A stretch of 64,000 nucleotides of DNA from Manduca sexta (lineage: Eukaryota > Arthropoda > Insecta > Lepidoptera > Sphingidae): positions 3,596,001-3,660,000 of the forward strand of contig NC_051117.1 of assembly GCF_014839805.1 (NCBI RefSeq). The letters are read 5' to 3'. A model generated the notes under the pieces. The model was not told the DNA's origin and searched no databases. It was given only the letters and a program-made list of their open reading frames with translations. Position numbers and translations under genes: made by a program. Below, one piece after another: positions 34,732 to 48,520 of the stretch. Positions within the stretch are counted from its first letter, which is position 1, and every line of letters starts with the position of its first letter.

Positions 34732-37700
34732 GCCTAATTAGGCATGGGACGTTACGTTAGGTTGTGAAATTAGGCGATTATGTGGACTTGTAGGAGGGCT
34801 TGGTTGGGCCTGTGTAGTTTGCATGCATTTGCGGGTTGATCATTAGAGAAAAAAGGTTACTTTGTAATTGTAATGTCGATGTTTTTGCATTCGTATTGCA
34901 TGCAGATGTTGTTTGTTGGTTAAAGAATTTACTTGTAAATGCCATACTAAAAGAAGATAGGAAGTTATAGGTGTTATATAGTATTAAATTACATTTAACG
35001 CCCTTAACGGTTCATTTAACTTTACTCCCATAGAACATTATTCCCATAAATCAATTGAGTTAAACATACTTGATAGTTTAAGTACCGTCGTGAACTTCCT
35101 ATTAGCCGCAAATACACATAAAATGACGGAAATATAAAAAAAGTTTAAAAATCTGAAAATTGTCGATGCCTCAACCGTAGACAATAAAAAGCCGAGCAAT
35201 AGACAAGGAAGACATGGCGCGGTTTACTTCGAACTGTCGTCATTAAATTCCTAACACTTTCTTCATTTAAATTCATAAATTTCCGGTGCGAGCGAGCCGC
35301 GTTGGTACGCGCCGCACGCCGGCGGCCGAGCGAGCAAGCACACGCGCACACATCCCTACAGACATACATTCAGTACTAGCAACTACACTGCATATTGTTA
35401 TTAAACCCACTGTCGTGCATGCGTTATATGCTCGTGAATGTATTTATGAATATCATTTAACCTATATTTACTATACATTTGTACTTTCGACCATTTCCGC
35501 AGTACTAGCAAGTACTGAATACTCCGCGAAAATACTTGGTTAGACTTTAAATTACCTTATTAAACGGTACTTTATGGGTTCCGAGAATTAGGAATAAAAT
35601 AATTTTATAAGAAAAATATAATACATTATTTTTATTTTATCAACTCTACATATTTGTAATGAAGGTTGTAAGCCAATTTAATTTTTAATTTGTCTACGAT
35701 AAAAAATGAATTTAAATAATGCACTGGCCATTTAAAAGTAGAAAAGTAATCAACAAATTAAATTCGAAAATCGAATTCAGATTTAAAATCTAATAATACC
35801 AGCTCTACAAACACGATAATTACGAAATAAACAACAACAAATTCGAAAATCGAACATAACAGATGAGTACACGATAGTGACACAATTCTGTGACATTTTG
35901 GCAAGACGTAACCGTCAGTCAAATGTGCAAATGAATTCGTCCAACTACACATGTTCTGCGTAGCTCTTCCGCGGTAAACAATGCGAGGATAATATGTGAC
36001 GCATTTTAAACGACATCCACACCACCTGCCACACGACACGTACCGCACAAACTTGACTTCACTATTTATACATTATAGGGCAGACAGAAAGCATAAAGCA
36101 TGCATGTTACTATGGTGAGTAGTTATTAATAGAGCACAGAGCTGCATTGTAGTATATGGTTAAATTAATAGATATTAATTTGCTATTATGTACAGAGATC
36201 ATTATGATATATAAAAAAATAGTTTTTTCAATCATGCCATTCCGTAAAACGATTTTAACACATCAATAAATTCCTCGAGATTTTTGTAATGACGCGTGTG
36301 GCAACATTATTCAAAACTTACTAAATCAGCCGATTTTAGAGCGGCGGTCGAATTACCTCTAACGAGACGACAAATACAAATTTTCAAGTATTAATTAATG
36401 AGGCCACATTAGAACATTTCAAAGTGATTGCACACTCGACCTTAATGAATACGTAATACATGTTAAAATTAAAAATTACTCTCAATACACACGAAAGCGA
36501 AAGATGTAAATAAAGCTTTGGCATTATTGACTTGTTTATTACCTAGTCCGGTTAGATTGTAAATAAGATCTAGGTCAATATTGTGTAACGAATATCGATT
36601 TACAGAAAAAATGCTTGTGTAATACATCTAGTACACGTTTATCTTAAGATCTCTATTCAACATTTTTGCAAAACTATAGCTTGCGTCAGCCAAACCTCCA
36701 ATTTAAGTTGACCTTTTCGTTTTTATTAATCATATTTCCCGTAGGCTCACTATAAATTGGACAATGTAACAAAACACACGAACCTTACAAAGAATTCCAT
36801 TTGCCAAACAATAGAGCACACACGATGCCAAATTCAAATTTTGAAAAAAGAACAACGTACTGCTCGCGCGCGAAATTCAAATATGGGACGTATTATTCTG
36901 ATTTCGTATTCTTAATTTGAATTCAATTATTATTTTCAATTACCGTGAGTCGGCCGCGGAGCGAATTCTGTGCTCCATTGTCCTAGTTTTTTTTTTCATT
37001 CACAATGAAATAGTAAGTATATTGTGGCGTAGGCGAATGGCACATACAGACACGCAGTCCGAAACCTTTGTAGCTTTAAAGTTTCGACCGTACAGCCACC
37101 GGCGCTTGTTACACTCGAATTTAGATAAACGCATACATTTTTCAAACAAACAGACAGTTTCGGATCAAGGAAAGATTAATGATCTTACTAACCGTACTGG
37201 TCAAATTTCGCAACACAAATTACCGGTTCAGAACAGCTTTGGCAATAAACAATTCGTCTACCAAATTACACTTAAAAAACCGATTGCCGTGATCGAGTTT
37301 GTACAAAATATGAGTGTTACATCATTATTTCCTAGAAACGTGTTCTAAAGTTGAAATTTCAAAAAAGGAACACCAATAACAGACGCAAGTCGGTAAACAG
37401 AGCTGTTATTATAACAGAAGGGGAAAAAATCTACAGAGGTCATCGGCACCGGAGTGTTCCCAGCCACTCGAATGTTTTATAGAGAAAACACTTCAAAACG
37501 TATATTACTATTTCCATACTTTAATTACGTACTTAGACACCCACACGGATGCCGCGCACGCACACACCGACCTCGCAGTAATTATAAGATAAACATATGG
37601 CTTTTTAAACGCACCAACAGTTAAGTTTAGTACTCGTGAGCGATATTGAGTTACTGTGTCCGCCCTACAATCGCGCAGTACAACGATTCTTTTCATTAAC

Positions 37701-38848
37701 CGAATAAGACAAGTGAAAACTGCTGAGTTCTGTGAAAACGTTCCGTTGCACGTAACACAAACAATATAACAATGAAAAATCTTTATAAAAAATAATTGCT
37801 CATTGTATTTTTCCTATGGAAATGTCACTGGCAGCCAACACGCGTGCCGCGACAGGAAAAAGAACCCGTTCGACATTCAAATTGGAATAGAATTTGAATA
37901 GGTAGATACGCGATTGTCATTGGTTGACAATCAATCATTATGGTTTTTGAAATTCGAATTCCTCGACATACGTGAGGTTTGATTCGATCAGCAACGAGAG
38001 AGTGGCCAGTTTTTGTATCAGATTATATACACATTGTTATGTTTTTTTTCTAATTCTATTTCAAAATCCTGTTCTATTGTCGTTCCGTTTATGATTTATT
38101 TAATGTGATGTTTATTGCGAGTTTGTATCAATATGCTGAATGGTGCATAAATCATAGACTATTTAGAGAATTATGATTCGGATTATGCCGTTACATAATA
38201 AAATAAACGTCTGTATTTATATACTTCGCTTCGGGCATCTTTATGTCTATTTTTAAGATAGTTAAATATTTTTTTAACCTAACTACGAGTTTAAAAAATA
38301 AATTAAGTTATAGTTTCTATTGATTTAAAAGGTACGAACTACGAACTTGATCCAAGTGTAATAAAGAGTTTTTATGCGGCGTTCGATACGTTTCACAGAT
38401 GGTATTGCGTAGATAAGAACAAACAATAGTCACCTTTAAATCGGCTACCGGAAGTTGGCTAACATTTAAATGTCTACAAAGATTACGTTTTGGCGTATTA
38501 GCGGATTAGGCCGAGGTTTTGCTGTATTAGAAATAAATATTATTCGCCATATAAGAATAGAATCTGGTATTAAGAATTGTGACAATAAAGATTTTTTTAA
38601 AGTGAAACTAAAGTTTGTCTTTTTTGAAGAAAATATATTTCAGTTGGACTGCTATTTTTGAATATATCCAATATTGAGTTTAGGTGAGTTTTTATGTCTG
38701 CCATTTTGAATGAAAAAATATTTGTCAATGCTAATGCTTCGAGAGAGGGTGAACGGATTCCTGACTTATCAACTAGAAAGAACTCTACGGTATCTTCATT
38801 TCTAAAAGATTCCACTGACTTAATAAACTACATTAATACATTCGTACA

Positions 38849-39172
38849 AGCAGTGATAGCCTAGTTGGGTGTGGAACGGACTGCCGAGACGAATGTCCGC
38901 AGGTTCAAAACTCAAAGGACATACAACTCTGACTTTTCTAAAATTATAATTGTATTCTTTATGAATAATTATCGCTTGCTTTAACGGTGAAGGAAAACTT
39001 AGTGAGGAAACCTGCATACCTGAGAAGTTCTCTATAGGAATTTTCGAGGGTGTGTCTACCAATCCGCACTAGGCCAGCGTGGAGAACTAAGGCCTAATCC
39101 CTTTCAGTAATAGAGGAGGCACGTGCCCAACAGTGGGACAGTATATAATACAGGGCTGATATTATTATAATA
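38849..39172 (+). mobile_element. SINE family B, full length (about 320 bp)
   Basis: The head AGTGATAGCCTAGTTGGGTG carries an A-box-like word. The B-box-like GGTTCAAAACT is at 38902. The body includes TCTTTATGAATAATTATCGC, ACCTGCATACCTGAGAAG, ATCCGCACTAGGCCAGCGTG and CGTGCCCAACAGTGGGACAG. It ends ATACAGGGCTGATATTATTA. Pol III-type head plus short-repeat tail identify a SINE. Confidence 0.8.
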
Positions 39173-39474
39173 TATTCGCAAATGCCAACATTACAACCAG
39201 AACAACGGTCGCCATTTTTATAAAGATTTGAACAAGTTTATTGAAGCTTAGAGGTTGTTTTACTAAAGATTACTCGATTCTCGAGAGCGGGACAAACACT
39301 CGACAGACGTCGGAAAATCTTCACCCGTATTTACAAAAGGGTTTAGAAAAATGTAATTCTTCAATGAATTGAGATTTTGTATAAGATACCTTACGGTTTA
39401 CGGATTAAGGTAAAATTTTGGATAATAATATTCCCGAAGTGTTTATTACCGGAGAATAAAAAGCAGTTTTAATT

Positions 39475-39625
39475 CAGAGATATTTATGTCCCAAATTCCA
39501 TCTAAATCTATTCACCATTTTTTTAAGACCCTTGGAAGTTTATAAACTTTCTATCCCGGGAAAATATATAGCGGGATTTATCCCGGAAAACTTAACGCGG
39601 GCAAAGCCGCGAGCATAGCCAGTTA
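39475..39625 (+). mobile_element. Helitron-like 3' fragment
   Basis: It includes AAACTTTCTATCCCGGGAAA, TAGCGGGATTTATCCCGG and ACGCGGGCAAAGCCGCGAGC. The last can fold as a GC hairpin (CGCGGGC/GCCGCG). The terminal CTAG has decayed to CAGT or TTAG. The left border is unclear. Confidence 0.5.
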
Positions 39626-39887
39626 GATATAAGCAAGATCTCAAAAACGAAGTGATAGTGTCTAGCTTCGTAGATCAAAACCTAGTCGATGCCCTCAGGG
39701 TTTTGACGGTTATATAAAAACACAAAAAGCCAATAATGGTTGTTTAATAACTGTTTTCCATCAAACCGGAGGTTTCTAATCGGATTCTGGCTGGATATTT
39801 GGAGCATTAGTACCGTAACCGCCTCGAGCGGTTAGCGTAATAAGGCCTCTGTATGTGATAAGTTTCGTACCTTGATGTGTTATTTAG

Positions 39888-40290
39888 ATTAAAATTTATT
39901 TTTGAGTATAATGATAACCTCCTTTTTTTGAAGTCGGTTAATTTTTTTTTTATTTTACTGCTCACCAGTGGCGAAGTCTATATTACTCGATTAAGTTACT
40001 TAAGTAACTTATGTAAAATCTAATTTTCATTGCAACAATTTGCAAATCGGATTTATGGATATTAGTAGTACCTTTATGTAGCGTCGGGTTTTCTTTTGGA
40101 AAATTTAACCTGCCACTGCTGCTCACCATGGCTAAGTATTTTTTAACATAATGATTTCTTATGTTTACGTGAATGTTAGACATTAAAATTAAACTATTTT
40201 TCGGATTTTATCGTGGTTTTAATATTTGCATTTTCTCCCGACTTTTCCAAGACTGCAGCCTTCGTGGTCAAAGGAAGGACTGAGTTGTTC
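39888..40290 (-). mobile_element. Dispersed repeat family F, split by a hAT MITE
   Basis: On the minus strand it reads CACGAAGGCTGCAGTCTTGG, then TAATGTCTAACATTCACG, ATAAGAAATCATTATG, the MITE, and ends AACCGACTTCAAAAAAAGGA then GGTTATCATTAT. A second copy is at 43815. The type is unknown to me. Confidence 0.55.
39966..40118. mobile_element. hAT-type MITE, 153 bp, with perfect 8-bp target duplication
   Basis: The left end is CAGTGGCGAAG and the right end is CCTGCCACTG, an inverted match over CAGTGGC. It is flanked by CTGCTCAC on both sides, an exact 8-bp duplication. It shares its terminal sequence with the MITE at 14524. It sits inside another dispersed repeat (39888-40290). Confidence 0.9.
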
Positions 40291-40842
40291 TTCAAAGTCA
40301 AAGTTACAATAATATATTCCGAAATATAGTTTAATTTTAATATTTTGTAACAATTAAAATACTAATAAACCATAAATTGCTTCTAAAACTTCAAAAAACA
40401 AACACATGTTTATAAAAAAGTGTTAATTTTAATTGCACTTAAGAACTGGAAAGCGGAGCGTGTAATTAGCGCGAATAAAATGCGTTTAAATTCACGATAA
40501 ATCATTTATAAGTTTTAGCAAGTTTGAGTCACGGCTCAGTGCAAAGATCTTCGATACATGATATTAATTTTATTTGCAATATTTTAGGACAAAAAATTAG
40601 CTCCGATGAACCTTTATTCATCTAAAATGACTGGAAAAGTCCTTGTTTTGGGACGCAAAACGGTTATTAGACATTCCCGCCATAATGATCCACGTGTGTC
40701 ACCCGTATTCACAAACGATTGGCGGTAGGATATATTTTATATTCGCGCGGATAGCGACCATTGTACACCGTACACAAGTTGTTAAAATCCGCCATAGTGG
40801 CCCACGTAAGTGCCGCGTTCCGGGATTAGACTGTGTATATCC

Positions 40843-40940
40843 GGTTCCAACAGGCCGGCATATTTATGTCGACTGTCAAGGGGTAATCATATCTCGTCAG
40901 TCGACATTCGATTGGACTTCACTTCACTACTATAAGATAC
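40843..40940 (-). repeat. Dispersed repeat family D, reverse copy
   Basis: On + it reads GGTTCCAACAGGCCGGCATA, then TGTCGACTGTCAAGGGGTAA and TCGTCAGTCGACATTCG. This is the reverse complement of the copy at 43165. Confidence 0.55.
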
Positions 40941-42924
40941 AGTGAGGTCACTTTTTATAACAAACCCGATTTATCATATTAGCACGTGTTCATAGCAATT
41001 TTAATGTAATTTAGAATAATGTAAATCAGTTTACGTAAGTTACATAAGGCTCATTAAAGTCAGATTGCGTTAGTTTGGCAAAAATGTTGCGGTTACTATT
41101 ATATTGGCAAAACATGGTAATTGCGGTGTTTATTCTGTACATTTTTGATTGTGATATTTTGTTAGAGGACTGTGTGGTTTTATATCTCCGTTTTCTATTT
41201 CAGTTTTAGGATTTCGAGCTATATTTGACGGGTTAAAGTTGACTGGATAGTGTTCAAAATTAAAAGTAATTTTCACACAAATGAATAATTTATCAAAGTT
41301 AATTAATTATTTAATGAAAAACTACATCTTTAAATACAATAAAATAATTATAAAAAGGACAAAGAGTAGATAAATAAAACTACCAAAGATCAGAATTCGA
41401 TTATATACATATTGAAAAATTATACAAAATTGTATTATATTTCAAACATTAAGCGAGGACAAAGAACAACTAAAAACAAACAGGCTAATTAAACTGATCA
41501 CATTCTCGATACGAAAGCAAGTTACTGACAACTTTCTAACAATTGTCTGTACAAATCATCGGGACCGCGCCCGATTGTCATTAATCATTCGTATCAACGG
41601 ACAATGATTGCAGTGTACCATTTTATACGAGTACCTTGAAGTACTCTGCAAGATATACATATGTATCAAGATTATATGTGTATTAAGATAGAAATGGGTT
41701 ATTTTAGTGAGTGCTGTAATGTGAAGTTTAGACGTATTTCCGATATGGTTTATCGGTGGAAAATTTGGGATATTTGTCAAAATATTTGCGGCTTTTCGGT
41801 AAAGTAATGTTGACTTTGTGTTCTTTAAGTATGAAGGTAATATTTGTCTGAAAGGGGTAAACATTTTGATAAATACAAAAAGTTTAATGCAGCCATAAAA
41901 TTTTTGTTATTATCATCGGAAAAATTTTGTATTATAAAATCCGTAAGTGCTTTAAGCCCTACAATCATAATCAAAAATGATAATTTTATAATATAGATTT
42001 ATATTCATTCAAAAATTAAGGTTTTATTGCAAATGTCAATTGTTAGTATTAAAAAAAAATTACAGCGCCTCTACCGGACTATATAACCTACAATATAACC
42101 TGTTTACAAATCAAATTGCACAAGAATTATCTGCCATTTTACATACTAAATGACAAGTATTGTTTAAAACCTGAAATCCAACCAGACAAATATATTGTGT
42201 AAACCCGATACCCGTAGGTATATTGCGGGTATTGTATACTCTGACGAGTCTGTTACGTTGATCTGTGGCAAATCCGCCGTGATCGATCCCGACGTCGCAT
42301 GAAATTAATTAACTGATGCAATACTGATGCCATAGCGTACTGATAGTAGAGAAGACTTGTTTAAGTTGCGTTATTTGGGATGTGGGTTTGTTTTTTTTTT
42401 TTGATGCTGGCTGCATGGGTTTTATTTTTTATAGTTGATTTTTTTTTAATTTTTTGATGTTGGCTGCAATATAGTTGTCTTGAACAGTTTTTTTTTTTTT
42501 ATTATCATGTATAAGGAATTTTATATTCTTGACTAGCCTAATGTATACATAGGCTTGTATTGAGTTCAGTTTTGTTAACTAGTCTTGTCCTTTGTACTTT
42601 AATTGACAATTGTGATGAGCTAATCACATCTTCAGAGGTACATGCATAAAAATGTGTTATAAAGTCTATATTTAAATAGTGTCAGTTTATTTTTTATTTG
42701 AATAAATTTTATCTTTGTGAGCTGTGTCCCGCCTACGGCTTGTAATTGTTCAATCTAATTAGACACTTAAGGTCATTTACATTGAAAGTATAAAGCACCT
42801 TTCTTATTTTTATATTTCAAATACTTAGCTACCAGTTACAAAATAGAGGTCAAAAATTTCGTGACTTTTGAAACAATTGAACGCAACGTAATAAGTTCAT
42901 ACTACACATTAATTCGTATAGCTT

Positions 42925-43012
42925 ACGTCTGTATTCTTTAAAAGGTAGGCAGAACACCAATTGTAGGTAACAATTCGCTATTTCGACCTACTGTATTTTG
43001 TAATATCGGAAA
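42925..43012 (-). mobile_element. Degenerate family A SINE tail
   Basis: TTTAAAAGGTAGGCAGAACA, CTATTTCGACCTACTG and GTAATATCGG echo the tail of family A. Only weak similarity remains. Confidence 0.3.
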
Positions 43013-43164
43013 TGTTAATTGCAACTTTATCTTATGTATGTTACGAAAAAAAAACCGAGACTCTAATCATCTTCACAGGTTCTACAGTCCAATTTTTCCT
43101 ACTAAAATGACGTTCAAAAACAATTCACTCAAAGCTTCGAGCAAAGTGACCACTACACGTCATG

Positions 43165-43275
43165 GTAAGTAGAGTGCCGTCCAATAGAATGTCGACTGAC
43201 GACAGATTACCTCTCAACAGTCGACACAATTATGCCGGCCTATTGGAACTGGATATACACAGGCTGATCCCGCGC
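43165..43275 (+). repeat. Dispersed repeat family D
   Basis: It contains AATAGAATGTCGACTGACGA, ACAGTCGACACAATTATGCC and GGCCTATTGGAACTGGATAT. Its internal GTCGACTG and CAGTCGAC can pair as a hairpin stem. Confidence 0.55.
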
Positions 43276-43814
43276 GACACATATAAACCACTATCGCTAC
43301 CCGGTGATAAATGATTCTCAACACCTATCATATTTTACATGAAAGTATATACATTTAAGTTCTACTGGCCCTGACCATCTGAAAACATTTGCGCTGTGGC
43401 GGTCGTCTGGTAGCCAAGCGGACCGTACACTTATCGCGATCGTGCATCGGACTTAGCATTATTTTGAGAAGTAATTATTAACGCAAAGTCAGTTACCGAA
43501 TTTCAGTCGCAAGCAACAATGGGCTTAATGAATAATAGAAAATGTGATCACCGGTTGGTAGCCGATATAGATAAATGATGAATGCGTTTTCGGGTTTGTA
43601 AATGACTTTCTTTTTTTAATTTCGGAAGCAGTGGCCAGTGATCTTGATTTTTAGGTTGAATTTACTTCGTAGGTACTGACTGCTATTGATATGCTCTTAC
43701 ATTATAGAGACGGGACGAGCATCCTAGATATACGCAATATTCGTATTTCTAAATGACTATAATTCTACCCTACTTTTATAATATATATATCAAGAGTCGA
43801 ATAACTGGGTAGTA

Positions 43815-43950
43815 TAGTATATCTAGTGCTTAATAACGTATAATAATGATTTCTTGGGTTTATACGAATGTTAGAAATTAAAGTAAAATTCTGTCAGCCC
43901 CGTGATCACGAAAGCTGCAGTCTGCGAAACGTCGGAAAAAAAAAACATAA
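43815..43950 (+). mobile_element. Dispersed repeat family F, second copy
   Basis: ATAATGATTTCTTGGGTTTA, TACGAATGTTAGAAATTAAA, GATCACGAAAGCTGCAGTCT and GCGAAACGTCGG follow the same order as the reverse parts of the copy at 40133-40290. Confidence 0.5.
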
Positions 43951-44100
43951 TATAAATAATTAAAATGGAATCAGTAAAATAGATTAATTTCATAGCCAAT
44001 AACTAAAGAATCGTTGATATACTACCAGTATTAAAAAAATAATAGATTTTAGCGCAAGAAGGGAGATTGAGCCTTCGGAAACCTCGCTTTTCATACGAAA

Positions 44101-44312
44101 TACTGCCTCAGTGGCGTAGACGATTGTACAACTTTAGTACTAAAGTCTCGGGTTCGATGTTTTGGAAAAAGTGATATTGGGTTTTTTAGTCAGTATCAGC
44201 CCGAAGTCTGGAATTTGTGTTTCATATGGCGATCATATCACGGGTGGAAAACATATGGCGGAAAGTCGGTGCAGTATTTACATGCCTACCCTTTCAGGAA
44301 TAAATGCTGCGA
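44101..44312 (+). mobile_element. tRNA-headed SINE, family A (sense copy)
   Basis: The head reads TGCCTCAGTGGCGTAGACG (A-box side) and CTCGGGTTCGATG (B box). It then has AGTCAGTATCAGCCCGAAGT, TATGGCGATCATATCACGGG and CCTACCCTTTCAGGAATAAA. This is the reverse complement order of the antisense copies. Confidence 0.7.
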
Positions 44313-47300
44313 GTGTGTGCACGAACAGCAGTAAGTTGTTATGTTTGCGCCAATAGTACTGGCCCGATAATGCCGTAAACAAATGAGTACGAAACTGACC
44401 CAAAAGCCAAAAAAGTATCGCCAAGCGCCATACCGTGAGACTACCGAAACCTTCTTACATTTCCCCAAAGAATCCGTTTCATAAGGCGATACCGGCGTAA
44501 ATTTGTCAAAAGAATTTAGTATATACCCGCCGCCGATCGACGTTTCGCCGAACCGTGACGTTTTTGTACGTCGCAGTCCGACCCGTTCAATTACGGGCAA
44601 AATTAATGATTGAACATATTATACAAATACAAGGGATATGGCTGCACAATAGGATTACATCTCCTTTTATGGATGTTACCAACCAGTTATGATCGTGGCC
44701 GTTTAACATTTTTGCAGCTTTTGTTTTGGAATAGGGCTTGTACTTGCATTTTAATTCGGTGTGTGTACTATAACTTGTTTGTTTCTTGTTCGAGTTTTGT
44801 TCGCGGGTTTGTTTAGAGATTTATGGGTTTAACGTTATAAAACATGTCGATTGTTATATGTTTTAGTTCGTAAAAGTAGATAAAATTAACTTATATACTT
44901 ATAATTCTTAAGTATGAACACTTAAATGGAAATGTATCATAGAATTATACTTTGAATATGTAATCTTAACAAAACCGGGTGATTCCCAAAATGGGATTGT
45001 CAGACCCAGTTCTAAAATTCACAGCGTTTCTTCATTAAATAAAGGAAAAACAACGCATGACGATTTGTTGTCGTCTTCCAAATTCCAATTTGATTAAAAG
45101 ACCCAAGATGAATTTATATTGTGGGTCAGTTTATGGTCCATATCGGAAGAAAAAGTTTGAGGTCATAAAGATTCGTTTTAGTGGAAATATTATGATCGAT
45201 CTTATTAGACAGAAGTTATTGAGGTAAGGACATCAATTTTTTTCTTAGATTTTGTATACTTCTTTGAAAAAAAACTCGTATTGCGTGAGATTTATTTCTC
45301 ATAGTATAATTATTATAGATGTAACAAGCTATTATTTTTTTCTAACTTTTTTATACCCCAACTATAGAATAAATAAATACGCTAATATGTTATGCCCAAA
45401 TCACCGCGCGGCAAAACTCGTCAGCAACCGTTTCGCACTTTTTACAACAATAAATTAAAAACACCGACCGCGGAACACATTCTATATTTCTTTGAAACTG
45501 AATAATTACACTTAATCTCCGTCCACAAAAAATATATAAAACTATTGTAAAATCATGTTTTACCGTTTATTGTATCGTTTATGGAGGTCGGCCATTAGAG
45601 ACGAACGGAAGCTCCATAAAAGCATATCTATTAGATATAAATTTTAATAAACCATGTGAAACGAAACGTAAAAAAATGGTTACATTATAAAATTGCCCGC
45701 CGCGTCGAACGAGTCAATATTTCAAATTAGGAACAATTCAAATCAAATCTTCGAATTCTCGTTAGAGCAGGACGCCCGTAGGGTTGATGACCCGTTGAAA
45801 TGTCAGCACTCCACTGTCTCTTTCACGCTGCATCCGTTCGCCTATCATCCATCCTGTTCGCCCGATGAGATGTTGATCTTGATACGTCACATTTTTAATA
45901 AACGAACTTCGTATGACATGGCGCACGGAAATTCGTTCCAATGATTAATATGGCCGCCTCATTCGTATAAGAAACTAATATACTTTGTTTTTAAATGTTA
46001 TTAGAAATATTGATAGTTTCATGTCATTGCTCGTGTTTGTGATCAAACGATAAACGTATTGAATGTAGAAAGTATGACAGAACCAAATTGAACGCACGAG
46101 AGAATAGAGCGCGTAGGCAGCGCGCGCAAAAAACTGACAGACTCGCCTCTACGTGTGGATGTTAGTCTATGTTTTATTATTTTTCGAGCGGCACTAAACG
46201 CGATAAGTGCCTAAATTGCGCGAGCATTAATTTTGGCATCATTGCTTGTTAATTAGGACGTGGTGGAATTGGTTTAATACCGCAATAGCGTTGTCGCCGG
46301 TGGCGGTGGGCGCATCACAGGCCGCAGCTATCACTCGCCATCTTATTTTAATGTTGACGTTAATAAGCGCGGCCGCGGATGTACAAAACAAATGTAAAAC
46401 GAGCGAGGATCGGACAAAAAACCCATGATGTGTACTAGACATCATACGGAGCGTTTCATTACTGCTAACATAAAAAAGTTCATATTTGACGTTTAACAAA
46501 TTGTTCCTTTTTCAAATCTACCAATGAGACCATTGTGTTGGCTCGTAATGGCGTGTTCTATTTTCAAATCTCATTCTCTTTTCAAATCTCGCTCGCCTTT
46601 CAGATTCATTCGAATTTGGAATGCGCCGCTCTCGGGTACGTGTACGTTTTCCCACACGACTTTTTTCTAGTGTTATTTAAAATGAGTTGATTAATTGGAT
46701 GTTAGGTTGGTAGAATTGTTCTTGCAGTTTAACGCTTCACGAGGTTACAACACCATGTGCCGACGAAAAACTTACATGTATTGATGACAAGATGTATTAG
46801 CACGATGTAGATACACGTATACAGTTGAGAATTAATTATTTGATAATTAGTTTTTAATTTTTAATCTCGTTGATAGCTAGTATCGCCTTCTCATATAAAA
46901 TGCCGATTCTAATCTTGATAGGCGATAATGGTTTTTAAGAAGTCTGTATAAGACGAGACTCTTGCTTGCAAGAAAAAATATAATGCGTTCGATATTCAAA
47001 TTCTTATAAGACTAAGGCGAAATGTGTTTAAATCCAGAAGCCAAGTAAAAACTATAACAAACAATCACGATAGGGCGGCACAGGATAGTATTAAAGTTTT
47101 AATCTAAAATATGCATCGCGCAAATCCCCGAAATGGCCAAATGTCGCATCTAGCCGCGCGGCAGATATTGTCCAAATGCATAAACATCAAAGGGGTTTTT
47201 TGTTAAAAAAAGATTTAAAAATTGAAGGGCGCGTCCCCATATTGTACGCAAAATGGCGTCCGAGATTATAATAACGATTTTAAAAAGTCCCCTTCGAGTT

Positions 47301-48520
47301 TTATTTTTAGTATTTTCGGGAAGGGTTGTGTAAGTGGACGTGGGGCACTGTGGAAAATTTGACACTAGAACTGTTTCTACAATGGGGTGAAAGTTTATGT
47401 GCAGGACAGATGAGCTTTTTTATAATTTATTCGCATCGATCGCTGGGGAAGCCGTTGGAGTTGATGTCATAATAGTCACAGTAAATTTTGTTGTGTTTAT
47501 TTTATACAGGTCAACATACTGTAATACAACCTTATTTTGTAAGAGTAAGCCTTATACATTTATTATTATAATCTGTAATAGTTTTACTATTGCCTTCGCG
47601 GCAAGTCAATATGACAACTATTTTCAAGAGTAAAACGTAGAAATTTTTTAAAATGTAATCTTTTCATTGGATTACATTTTTGTTTTTTTCTATTTCGATC
47701 TTCAAAACACATTTTTTTATAAAATTCATGATAAATATTTTTACTTATTAATCACGCGTTCCAAATTTAAACTTGACCCGAGTTATTGATTGAAAATAAG
47801 CGACAAATTTATTAGCAATTTAAAATTCGAATGTGAAAATATTAAAATTACATAAATCTGTGTTTACTTTTTTTTCATAATTGGGCTCATGATATGTTCA
47901 AACAGCCGCACTTACGAAATAATCATTAGAATTTTATTCAAGGTATTTATTACTATTAGTACTTTAAACTAAGATTCATCGTTTTGTTTGCCAAATGAAA
48001 CCGACATTTATAATCTTGTTAACCACTAAATATAACTAACGCGAGTACGTGAGCGTCGTTTGCGACAACATAACGCCACTAACAAAAGCACTACCAATTC
48101 AACACCAAATCCGCACCAATTGTCGTCGGAGACGCTTTTAACAATAAAAATAAAAATCTTCGAGGAAGTCACCAATTTGTGGCGGACCGTTTGACGGAAC
48201 GACATTGGTTTTAAACATATGATTTTCCACTCTATTATGTACGCGTATGGTCCAATTTCGCACAATGTTATCGATTTTATTGTAAAATTAAATTAGTCTT
48301 TTTATACTATGGAATCAATTTGTAAATGTTCTATTATGACTACAATGAACGAGTATATTTGAATATTCCTATAAATCAATGACTATAGCGAGTGGACAAG
48401 GGCCATTTTTTCGGTAGGTATAAAATAAATTGATTTATTATTAGATTTTTCGCAGAATTTTAAGTTTTTATTTAGTGTTTGTTTTGATGTTTTTAACATA
48501 TTTGCATATTTTATTGATTG
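44313..48520. other. No gene seen
   Basis: Mixed AT-rich sequence with more GC-rich stretches at 44395-44585 and 46240-46390. The small ORFs show no domain. Repeated TTTTCAAATCTC words cluster at 46510-46621, ending in one copy of the dispersed motif. Confidence 0.4.

Larger units (their letters stand above)
33035..38848. other. No gene seen; intergenic or leader-intron sequence
   Basis: It contains the tandem duplication at 33662, an E-box at 34722 and a strongly CpG-rich patch at 35284-35345 (GCCGCACGCCGGCGGCCGAG). It also has many AAATTCGAA-like words at 34280-34550, 35758-35860 and 36830-36925. A 143-residue ORF (36917-37348) has no recognisable family features and reads like translated non-coding DNA. 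Confidence 0.4.

Noticed and set aside
36917..37348. 143-residue ORF on +
   Set aside because: The composition and lack of any recognisable motif or conserved pattern fit translated non-coding DNA. It includes AT-rich motif clusters at its start, and no splice or promoter context was seen.
44286..44600. 104-residue ORF on -
   Set aside because: It begins in a SINE tail and then crosses unannotated sequence, with no recognisable protein features.
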